A stretch of 38,729 nucleotides of DNA from Micrococcaceae bacterium RIT 802. Its GTDB lineage: Bacteria; Actinomycetota; Actinomycetes; Actinomycetales; Micrococcaceae. Of the stretch, positions 32,279 to 38,729 are shown piece after piece; the first letter of the stretch is position 1; the number at the start of each line of letters is the position of its first letter. A model generated the notes under the pieces. The model saw only the letters and a program-made list of their open reading frames with translations. It did no database searches and was not told where the DNA came from. Made by a program: the position numbers and the translations under genes. The stretch is from contig JAFEMX010000025.1 of assembly GCA_016892645.1 (NCBI GenBank), positions 1 to 38,729 of the forward strand. Direction: 5' to 3'.

Positions 32279-33415
32279 ATGAAAGAAACTTCTACCGTCA
32301 AGCACGTCGTCGTCATCGGCGGAGGGGCTATCGGAGTATCCACCGCAGTGCATCTGCTCCGACAATCAGTAGAGGTCACGTTGGTTACCGAGGCCGGTCT
32401 GGCTTCCGGAGCATCGGGGCGTTCCCTGTCGTGGCTCAACTCCGCAGGAACCCGCACAGATGAGTACCACGCGCTGAGGATGGCCGGTATCGAGCGCTAC
32501 CGCATTCTGTCGACGCAGTACCCGGATGTCGATTGGCTGGAATTTGGCGGTGGGCTGTTCTGGGACGGCAACTCTGCAGCTACAGGCCAACGTCACGAAG
32601 CAGAAACAGCCCACGGCTACTCCTCATTGCTGCTGGATGCTGCTTCCGCAGCTGATACGACACAAGGTGTGAACCCCGATGCCATTCCCGAGGCTGCCAT
32701 TTTCAACGCAGCCGAAGGGTGGGTCAGCCTGCCCCACCTCATCGATCACCTCATGGAGGAATTCTCCCGCAGGGGTGGGCGATTGGTGCTCCGGGCGGGG
32801 CGGGCCGAAGTCCTCACTGAGGCAGGGCGTGCCGTCGGCGTCACCACCGAATCCGCCGGAGAGTTCAGGGCAGACGCGGTACTGGTGGCCTGCGGGCCCC
32901 AGACCCCTGAAGTTGTCGCGCCTCTCGGCGTTCATATCGCCGATGGGTCGCCGGTTTCCATGTTGGTCATCACCGAGCCCGGGGATCACGAAGTCCCTCC
33001 GGTCATGAATACTCCGCGGGTGGCCCTGCGCCCCAATCCCGGCAAGACCCTGGCTCTGGATCACGACTGGTACGAGGAGCACATCACAGAACACGCGGAC
33101 GGATCCTTTGACGTTCCTCGCGCGGTAGTGGACGAGCTCGTTAAAGAGGCTTCGGACGTATTGAGCGGGACACCCCAGCTGGTGGCGGCGTCGTGGAAGA
33201 TCGGCCGGAAGCCGATCCCGGGTGACGGGGAGCCCGTCTTCGGTGAGCTCGAGCAGGTTCCGGGCTGCTTCGTGGCCTTCACCCACTCCGGCGCGACCTT
33301 GGCGCTGGTTGCCGGCGAACTCCTGACCGCGGAAATCAGCACCGGCGTTCGACATCCCATGCTTGAAACGTTCCGCCCCGAACGTTTTGCCCGGCAGGAG
33401 CGCCGTACTGCCTGA
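32279..33415 (+). CDS. DAO-family FAD-dependent oxidoreductase
   Basis: 378 residues from the ATG at 32279, which has GAAGGAA five bases upstream. An in-frame ATG at 32246, in ATGA overlap with the previous stop, is an alternative. FAD motif HVVVIGGGAIGVSTAVHLL opens the protein. SGRSLSWLNSAGT and the C-terminal FVAFTHSGATLALVAGELLTAEI complete the cofactor site. The family covers glycine, sarcosine, D-amino acid and opine oxidases that break C-N bonds of secondary amines. With the amino acid importer and Gfo/Idh enzyme it could release a free amino acid from an N-substituted one. Last gene of the operon. Confidence 0.88.
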   Translation: MKETSTVKHVVVIGGGAIGVSTAVHLLRQSVEVTLVTEAGLASGASGRSLSWLNSAGTRTDEYHALRMAGIERYRILSTQYPDVDWLEFGGGLFWDGNSAATGQRHEAETAHGYSSLLLDAASAADTTQGVNPDAIPEAAIFNAAEGWVSLPHLIDHLMEEFSRRGGRLVLRAGRAEVLTEAGRAVGVTTESAGEFRADAVLVACGPQTPEVVAPLGVHIADGSPVSMLVITEPGDHEVPPVMNTPRVALRPNPGKTLALDHDWYEEHITEHADGSFDVPRAVVDELVKEASDVLSGTPQLVAASWKIGRKPIPGDGEPVFGELEQVPGCFVAFTHSGATLALVAGELLTAEISTGVRHPMLETFRPERFARQERRTA

Positions 33416-33450
33416 GGTATTCGTCTGCGCCGGCCGGGTCCCCAGGCGCC

Positions 33451-35181
33451 TCAGTCGACGGACCCGGCCAGCTCCACCCGCGGCACCGAGGCGAGCAGTT
33501 CGCGGGTGTAGGGATGCTGCGGGTTCGTGAAGACCTCATCCGCGTCCCCTTGTTCCACGGCGCGGCCGTCCTTCATCACCAGGACGCGGTCGCTCATGTG
33601 GTGGATGACGCCCAGGTCGTGGGAGATGAACAGGTAGCTCAGCCCGAACCGCTGCTGCAGGTCGGTGAGCAGGTCCAGCACCTGGGCCTGCACCGAGACG
33701 TCCAGCGCGGAGACCGCCTCGTCGAGCACGATGACCTCCGGTTCAGGGGCCAGCGCGCGGGCGATCGCCAGGCGCTGGCGTTGCCCGCCGGAGAGCTGCA
33801 GCGGATGCTTGGCCAGGTGCTCCTCGGCCAGGCCGACAGCTGCCGCCAGTTCCACGATCCGGCCCCGCTGTGCCGCGGCCGTGGAGAACGCGCCGGCATC
33901 GAGGGCGTCGAGCAGGATCCTTTCGGCGTTCCACCGCGGGTCGAAGGAGCTCAGCGGGTCCTGGTACACCGAGGTCACGGTGCGCCGACGCGGCCGGCGC
34001 TGGCTCGTTGTCAGCTCGGTCCACGGCTGGCCATCGAGCAGCACCCGCCCCGCATCCGGATCCAGCATCGCCAAGGCGATCTTCGCCGTCGTGCTCTTGC
34101 CCGACCCCGATTCGCCGACGATGCCCAGCGTCTCGCCGGCGCGGAGTTCGAAGGAGACGTCGTCGACGACCGTGGCGAACCTGCCGTCGGGCCCCTTGTA
34201 GGACTTGGACAGGTGCTCGGCACGCAGGACGGCGGGGGCGCCGGCGGGCCGATCGATCCGCACCCGGCCCGCGGCGGCGCCCATGGACTCCCGGCCCGCG
34301 CTCGTCAGCGGGACGCCGCGGGTGTGGGCGGAGGGCACCGCGTCCAACAGGGCGCGCGTGTACTCGTGCCGCGGGTCGCCCAGGATCTGGTCGACGGGAC
34401 CCTGCTCGACGATGGCCCCGCCCTGCATGACGGCGACGTGGTCGGCCAGCCGGGCCACCACCGAAAGGTCGTGGCTGATCAGCACGATCCCCGTCCCGCG
34501 CTCCTTCATACCGGCGAGCAGGTCCAGCACCTGGGCCTGGACGGTGACGTCGAGGGCGGTGGTCGGTTCGTCGGCGATGACCAGGCCCGGGTCCAGGGCG
34601 ATGGCCGAGGCGATCAGGGCCCGCTGCCGCAACCCGCCGGAGAGCTCGTCCGGGCGCTGCCGGGCCCGCAGTTCAGGTTCCGGCACCCCGACGCTGGCCA
34701 GCAGCTCGAGGACCTTGGCCCGGCGTGCTGCGGCGTTGGTGGTGCCATGCAGGCGCAGCGATTCCTCGATCTCCCGGCCCACCGGCCGCAGCGGATCCAG
34801 CGACACCAGGGCATCCTGCAGGATGAACCCGATGTCCTTGCCGCGGATCCGGCGCCACGAGCGCTCCGGGCGGCCCAGCGCGGAACGTCCGGCCACCTCG
34901 AGCCGTCCGGCGGTGACGCGGGCCCCGCTGCCCGGCAGCCCCACGAGGGTCCGGGCGGTGACCGACTTCCCGGAGCCCGACTCCCCGACGATCGCCAGGC
35001 ACGCCCCGGCCTCCAGCGACAGGGAGACGTCCTTGACGACGTGGTTGCTCCGGGCCGAGCGCCCGTGCCCGGAGGCGAAGGAGACATCAAGGTGCTCGAC
35101 CGCGAGCAGCCGGCGCGGGACCGGCGTGGCGGGCGGTGCCGCGGTGGTGGCGTCGTCGGACAGGATGGCGGTCGTGGTCAT
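33451..35181 (-). CDS. peptide/nickel-class ABC transporter, fused double ATP-binding protein (DppD-DppF type)
   Basis: 576 residues holding two complete ABC domains. First: Walker A GESGSGKSV at 66-74, signature LSGGLRQRAL, Walker B VIADEPTTALD, ISHDLSVVARL. Second: Walker A GESGSGKST, signature LSGGQRQRLAIAR, Walker B VIVLDEAVSALD, ISHDLGVIHHM. Each is followed by the oligopeptide-family C-terminal motif (HEYTRALLDAVPS; HPYTRELLASVP). DEAVSALD in the second domain is usual for the DppF half. Fusion of the two is common in actinobacteria. GAAGGGG precedes the ATG, which overlaps the permease stop (ATGA). Confidence 0.92.
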   Translation of the reverse strand: MTTTAILSDDATTAAPPATPVPRRLLAVEHLDVSFASGHGRSARSNHVVKDVSLSLEAGACLAIVGESGSGKSVTARTLVGLPGSGARVTAGRLEVAGRSALGRPERSWRRIRGKDIGFILQDALVSLDPLRPVGREIEESLRLHGTTNAAARRAKVLELLASVGVPEPELRARQRPDELSGGLRQRALIASAIALDPGLVIADEPTTALDVTVQAQVLDLLAGMKERGTGIVLISHDLSVVARLADHVAVMQGGAIVEQGPVDQILGDPRHEYTRALLDAVPSAHTRGVPLTSAGRESMGAAAGRVRIDRPAGAPAVLRAEHLSKSYKGPDGRFATVVDDVSFELRAGETLGIVGESGSGKSTTAKIALAMLDPDAGRVLLDGQPWTELTTSQRRPRRRTVTSVYQDPLSSFDPRWNAERILLDALDAGAFSTAAAQRGRIVELAAAVGLAEEHLAKHPLQLSGGQRQRLAIARALAPEPEVIVLDEAVSALDVSVQAQVLDLLTDLQQRFGLSYLFISHDLGVIHHMSDRVLVMKDGRAVEQGDADEVFTNPQHPYTRELLASVPRVELAGSVD

Positions 35182-36086
35182 GGTCGTGCCCCTTCGAGGT
35201 TGGATTGGATGAATCGGCCCAGCGTGGTGGAGGCCAGGGCCAGGGCCACGATGGCCAGCCCCGGCATGACCTCCAGCCACCAGGCGTGCGTGATGAACAG
35301 GCGTCCGGCGTCGAGCAGTGCCCCCCATTCCGGGGACGGCGGGGCGACGCCGAGCCCCAGGAACGCGAGCCCGGAGGCCCAGACGATCGACTGCCCCACC
35401 CCGAGGGTGACGACGGCGACCAGCGGCCGGGTGGCGTTGGGCAGCAGGTGCCGGCGCAGGATCCGGGCCCGGCTGTGGCCCAGGGCGTGCGCGGCCTCGA
35501 CGTAGCCGGAGGTGCGCACGGACAGGACCTGGCCGCGGATCATCCGCGCGTACCCCGGTGCCGTCCCGAGGCCCACGGCGATGACCTGCGTGGTGACGCT
35601 GGGCCCGTAGATGGTCACGAACAGCATGGCCAGCAGCAGCACGGGGAAGGCGAACAGCACCTCGAGCCCGCGGGTGACCAGCCCGTCGACCCAGCGGGCG
35701 CCCAGCCCGGAGGCCAGGCCCAGCACGACGGCGATGCCCACGGCCAGGGCGGTCGCGCCGAGGCCGATCAGCAGCGATTCGCGGGTCCCGTACACCACGC
35801 GGGTGTAGAGGTCGCGGCCGGACTGGTCGGTGCCGAGCCAGTGCTGGGCGCTGGGGCCCTGCAGCGCCGCGGACAGGTCGATGGCGAACGGGTCCCCGCC
35901 GGTCAACCACCGTGGGGCGAGCGCGGCGACGACGAAGAAGAGGACGACGGCGGCGCTCACCAGGGCGCCGACGGGCACCCGCCGCAGGGCGGAGAGCCGG
36001 CCCGCGAAGGAGGCACCGCCGTCGTGCAGGGAGGGCATGGGGGAGGTGGACGGCGCGGTCGGGGGCAGGAAGGTGGTGGTGCTCAT
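35178..36086 (-). CDS. peptide/nickel-class ABC transporter, permease subunit (DppC type)
   Basis: 302 residues. A Pro/Ser-rich cytoplasmic leader precedes the first helix (ALVSAAVVLFFVVAALAP), then HWLGTDQSGRDLYTRVVYGTRESLLIGL, the DppC hallmark. The ATPase-docking loop is EAAHALGHSRARILRRHLLPNATRPLVAV, and the final motif SGLAFLGLGVAPPSPEWGALL is typical. Six membrane segments are expected. Both ends overlap neighbours by four bases. Confidence 0.93.
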   Translation of the reverse strand: MSTTTFLPPTAPSTSPMPSLHDGGASFAGRLSALRRVPVGALVSAAVVLFFVVAALAPRWLTGGDPFAIDLSAALQGPSAQHWLGTDQSGRDLYTRVVYGTRESLLIGLGATALAVGIAVVLGLASGLGARWVDGLVTRGLEVLFAFPVLLLAMLFVTIYGPSVTTQVIAVGLGTAPGYARMIRGQVLSVRTSGYVEAAHALGHSRARILRRHLLPNATRPLVAVVTLGVGQSIVWASGLAFLGLGVAPPSPEWGALLDAGRLFITHAWWLEVMPGLAIVALALASTTLGRFIQSNLEGARP

Positions 36087-37084
36087 GCGGTTTTCATCCT
36101 CGGGTCGATCAGGGTGTAGGCGAGGTCGACGAGCAGGTTGGCCACCACGTAGATGACGGCCACCAGGATCACGACGCCGCAGACGACGGGCAGGTCGCGG
36201 CTGTTCACCGCGGTGACGAGCACCTTGCCCAGGCCGGGCCGGGAGAAGATGTTCTCCGCGATGACGGCGCCGGAGAAGAGGGCGCCCATGGCCCAGCCGC
36301 TGAGCGTGATGCCGGGCAGGACCGAGTGGCGCAACACGTGCCGCAGCCTCACCTGCGTGTCGCCCATGCCGCGCATCCGCGCGGTCAGGGTGAACGGCTG
36401 GTCCAGGGCGGCGTCGAACTCGCTGCGGATGGTCTGGCCCAGGAAACCGGCCAGCGGGATGCCCAGCGTCAGGGCCGGGAGCACCAGGCTGGCGAGGCCC
36501 GTGCCGCCGACGACGGGGAAGGCACCCAGCCCGAGGGCGAAGACCACCAGCAGGATGACCCCGAGCCAGTACTGCGGCAGCCCGGCGGCGAACGCCTCGA
36601 TCGCCGAGGCCAGCGAGGACAGCCACGGCACCCGTTTGACCGTCGCGACGGTGAAGACGACGGCGATCACCCAGGCGACGGCCAGGGCGGAAAACGTGAG
36701 CGCGATGGTCGGCAGGACCTGGTCGCCGATGACCTCGGTGACCGGCTTGTAGAGCTGGTAGGACATCCCCAGGTTCCCGCGCAGCAGCCCCGTGATGAAG
36801 TCGGCGTACTGGACCAGCAGGGGGTCGTCGAATCCGTACCTGGCGTTGATCGGCGCCAGCTCGCCGGCGGTGCGTTCCTGGATCTGGCCGGTGAGCTGGT
36901 TCAGCAGCAGCGTGGCGCGGTCCCCGGGCAGCAGCGCCTGGATGAAGAAGGTGAAGGTCGCCGCGGCCCAGATGACCCCGAGGGCCGACAGGACGCGGAC
37001 CCCCGTGCGGTGCAGGCGGGCCGCCACCGGGGAGGGGGCCCGGACGGTGTCCGGCCCGGCGTCGTCGTGCAGTGTCGTGGTCAT
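36083..37084 (-). CDS. peptide/nickel-class ABC transporter, permease subunit (DppB type)
   Basis: 333 residues. The first helix (VRVLSALGVIWAAATFTFFIQALLPGD) and the extracellular loop carrying GFDDPLLVQYADFITGLLRGNLGMSYQLYKPV are DppB features. The docking loop is RMRGMGDTQVRLRHVLRHSVLPGITLSG, and the end is IYVVANLLVDLAYTLIDPRMK, a family signature. The start follows the binding-protein stop by two bases, with CGGAG as RBS, and its stop overlaps the DppC-type start. Confidence 0.93.
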   Translation of the reverse strand: MTTTLHDDAGPDTVRAPSPVAARLHRTGVRVLSALGVIWAAATFTFFIQALLPGDRATLLLNQLTGQIQERTAGELAPINARYGFDDPLLVQYADFITGLLRGNLGMSYQLYKPVTEVIGDQVLPTIALTFSALAVAWVIAVVFTVATVKRVPWLSSLASAIEAFAAGLPQYWLGVILLVVFALGLGAFPVVGGTGLASLVLPALTLGIPLAGFLGQTIRSEFDAALDQPFTLTARMRGMGDTQVRLRHVLRHSVLPGITLSGWAMGALFSGAVIAENIFSRPGLGKVLVTAVNSRDLPVVCGVVILVAVIYVVANLLVDLAYTLIDPRMKTA

Positions 37085-37086
37085 GG

Positions 37087-38664
37087 TTACTCCGTGAAGT
37101 AGGCGTCGTGGAACACGGGCTCGCCCTGCGAGGCCTCGAGCCAGAGGCCCTTGAGGTCCGGTTGGCTGGCGATCGTGGAGGTCTGGGCGTAGAGGCCGAC
37201 GGCGACCGCCTCGTCGCTGAGCTGCTGTTGGGCCCGCGCGTAATAGTGGTTGGCCTGCTCCGTCGTGCCGGCGGAGATGGCGTGGCGGATGGTCGAGACG
37301 ATCCTCGGGTTGTTGTAGAAGGTGGTGTTGGCGTTGTTCGGCTTCGCCGCGGTGTTCTCGCGGAAGTTGATGTAGAGGATGCCGGCGTGCGGGCTGGTCC
37401 AGTAGCCCAGCTGCGCGTCGTAGCTGTCGGGTGCCGAGTACGCCCCGGAGAAGAACTCCGACTGGGTCACCGGGTGCAGATTCACCTTGATGCCCGACTC
37501 CTTGACCTGGGCCTGGAGGTTCTGCAGGGCGGTGGCGCCCTCCTGGGTCACGATCGAGTTCAGCCCGAAGACGATGTCGACCGCCAGCTCCTTGCCGTTC
37601 TTGGTGCGGATCCCGTCCTCTGACCGGCCGGTCCAGCCGGCGGCGTCGAGCAGGGCTTCGGCCTTTGCCGGGTCGTAGGGGTAGTCCCCGGCGACGGCGG
37701 CGTTGTAGCCCGGGGTCGTCTGGCTGACGGTGCCGTTGCCCTCGAAGGGTACGACGCCGAGGAAGGCCGACGCGACGTTGGCCCGCCGGTCGGAGGCGTA
37801 GGCGAACGCCTGGCGGACCCGGCGGTCGGTGAACGGTCCCTGCACCGTGTTCAACGACAGCGTCACGGGCCGGCCGGGCGTGACGTACTGCTGGACGTCG
37901 AAATCCTTCTTCGCATCGTCGAAGTCGACGGTGGGGACCTCGCCGATCGCATCGGACTCGTCGCTGACCAGTGACCCGTACCGGGAGGTGTTGTCCTGCA
38001 CGAAGGACCAGACGACGGAGTCGACGTAGGCCGGCCCCTGGTGGCGGGCATTGGCGGGGGCTGAGTCGTAGGCGGCGTTGCGGTGCAGGGTGATCGATTC
38101 GCCCCGTTTCCACTCGCCGACCGTGAAGGGCCCGGAACCGACGGGGGCCTCGCAGTTCTGCTGTTCGGTGCGCTCGCGCAGCGCGGTGGGGGACTGGATG
38201 CCGAAGTAGGCCTGGCTCAACGCCGAAAGCAGCGGGCCGTAGGGTGCCTTCAGATGGACCCGCAGCGTGGTCCCATCGACGGCATGCGCCGAGGAGTAGT
38301 AGTCCCCGATGTGGGCCTGGACCGTGCCGTTGCCCCCGCCCATCCAGTACTCGAAGTTGTCGGCCACGGCCTGGGCATCCAGCGCGGTCCCATCCGTGAA
38401 CTCCACGCCGGGCTTGAGCTTGAACGTCCAGGTCTTGCGGTCGGGGGAGACACTCCAGGACCGGGCCAGCCACGGGACGATCTTCCCGCTGTCGGTCTGG
38501 GAGACCAGCGAGTCGAGCACCGAGCGTGACAGGTAGGCCTGTTGCACCCACCCGCCGTAGACGCACGGCACCTCCTGCAGGTGGGCGTAGCGGATCGTTC
38601 CGCCGTCGACGCGGTGGCCCGTATTCGCGGCCGCAGTCGCGTTGCCCCCGCAGGCGGACAGGAA
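37087..38664 (-). CDS. peptide/nickel-class ABC transporter, substrate-binding lipoprotein, 5' end missing
   Basis: About 525 residues remain. The SBP family 5 fold is clear: GTIRYAHLQEVPCVYGGWVQ, the signature WLARSWSVSPDRKTWTFKLKPGVEFTDGTALDAQAVADNFEYWMG, and GSGPFTVGEWKRGESITLHRN. The genuine sequence begins around FLSACGGN, the tail of a lipobox (LSAC), so only the first ~20-25 signal residues are lost. The apparent start MCIRDQ is adapter sequence and not protein. Such proteins bind peptides, nickel chelates, glutathione or other small oligomers. The ligand is not evident; nickel-binding or peptide-specific residues are not identifiable by eye. Promoter and regulator lie beyond the window. 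Confidence 0.88.
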   Translation of the reverse strand, partial: FLSACGGNATAAANTGHRVDGGTIRYAHLQEVPCVYGGWVQQAYLSRSVLDSLVSQTDSGKIVPWLARSWSVSPDRKTWTFKLKPGVEFTDGTALDAQAVADNFEYWMGGGNGTVQAHIGDYYSSAHAVDGTTLRVHLKAPYGPLLSALSQAYFGIQSPTALRERTEQQNCEAPVGSGPFTVGEWKRGESITLHRNAAYDSAPANARHQGPAYVDSVVWSFVQDNTSRYGSLVSDESDAIGEVPTVDFDDAKKDFDVQQYVTPGRPVTLSLNTVQGPFTDRRVRQAFAYASDRRANVASAFLGVVPFEGNGTVSQTTPGYNAAVAGDYPYDPAKAEALLDAAGWTGRSEDGIRTKNGKELAVDIVFGLNSIVTQEGATALQNLQAQVKESGIKVNLHPVTQSEFFSGAYSAPDSYDAQLGYWTSPHAGILYINFRENTAAKPNNANTTFYNNPRIVSTIRHAISAGTTEQANHYYARAQQQLSDEAVAVGLYAQTSTIASQPDLKGLWLEASQGEPVFHDAYFTE

Positions 38665-38729
38665 CTGGTCCCGTATACACATCTGAAGCTGCCGACCAAG
38701 AGGAAACGGCAGATGTCGGAGGTTGCCGT
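38665..38729. other. sequencing adapter (Nextera/Tn5 mosaic end plus i5/P5), not genomic
   Basis: From 38665, CTGGTCCCGTATACACATCT closely matches the Tn5 mosaic end CTGTCTCTTATACACATCT. GAAGCTGCCGACCA follows, matching GACGCTGCCGACGA of the Nextera read-1 adapter. AGAGGAAA then stands where an eight-base index belongs. The last 22 bases match the P5 side of the adapter at 17 of 22 positions (compared from memory). The order and spacing are exactly those of an adapter read-through with errors. Confidence 0.9.

Noticed and set aside
33514-35505. 663-codon plus-strand open frame opposite the double ATPase gene
   Set aside because: Composition typical of antisense (GDDQARVQGDGRGDQ-like runs); the minus strand encodes two full ABC domains.
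1-38729. CRISPR arrays, tRNA or rRNA genes, riboswitches, insertion sequences, prophage or attachment sites
   Set aside because: None was recognised by eye: no regularly spaced repeats, no transposase or integrase motifs, and no tRNA-like clover leaf. A tRNAscan and Rfam search would be needed to exclude small RNAs.

Overview
The window is about 38.7 kb of high-GC DNA with GTG and TTG starts, strong G/C third-position bias, Tat signals and lipoprotein solute-binding proteins. Together with the gene content (DinB/DUF664, YdhK/DUF1541, GabD2-like aldehyde dehydrogenase, EmrB/QacA-type exporter) this suggests an actinobacterium, most likely of the order Micrococcales. I cannot name a genus from sequence alone. 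No rRNA, tRNA, CRISPR array, insertion sequence or phage gene was seen. Almost everything is accessory transport, catabolism and local regulation.

Layout. 1-3.2 kb: a small secreted protein, an SRPBCC protein, a stretch with no confident gene, a DinB protein and an L-2-hydroxyglutarate oxidase closed by a strong terminator. 3.3-5.1 kb: a secreted calcineurin-like phosphoesterase. 5.3-11.5 kb: a compact tripartite tricarboxylate transporter (TTT) locus on the minus strand, made of a PrpF-like isomerase read in frame into a TctC binding protein, a TctA-TctB fused permease and a universal stress protein, with a divergent LysR gene. 11.5-16.4 kb: a TetR repressor divergent from an aldehyde dehydrogenase / short-chain dehydrogenase / double-hotdog thioesterase / methyltransferase operon. 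16.4-18.0 kb: a Tat-exported GHL10/DUF187-type glycosidase. 18.2-20.6 kb: an EmrB-type drug exporter followed by its MarR regulator. 20.6-21.9 kb: a probable copper-response unit (CsoR-type operator, YdhK lipoprotein, histidine-rich DUF4396 membrane protein).

22.0-27.5 kb: a minus-strand polar amino acid ABC importer preceded by a YtcJ-like amidohydrolase, with a divergent LysR gene. 27.5-33.4 kb: a LacI repressor divergent from a polar amino acid ABC importer operon that ends with a Gfo/Idh/MocA oxidoreductase and a DAO-type FAD oxidase, an arrangement that recalls opine or modified-amino-acid use. 33.4-38.7 kb: a dipeptide/nickel-class ABC importer on the minus strand, whose binding-protein gene runs off the end of the contig.

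Four divergent or self-regulating loci have readable operators: a 14-bp inverted repeat for LysR, a 26-bp palindrome for TetR, paired MarR-like sites and paired LacI palindromes. The copper unit has a fifth. The most interesting biology is the two-ORF TTT transporter/isomerase locus, although a single-base change in a five-C run could explain its PrpF-TctC join. The last ~65 bases are not genomic: they match an Illumina Nextera adapter with errors.
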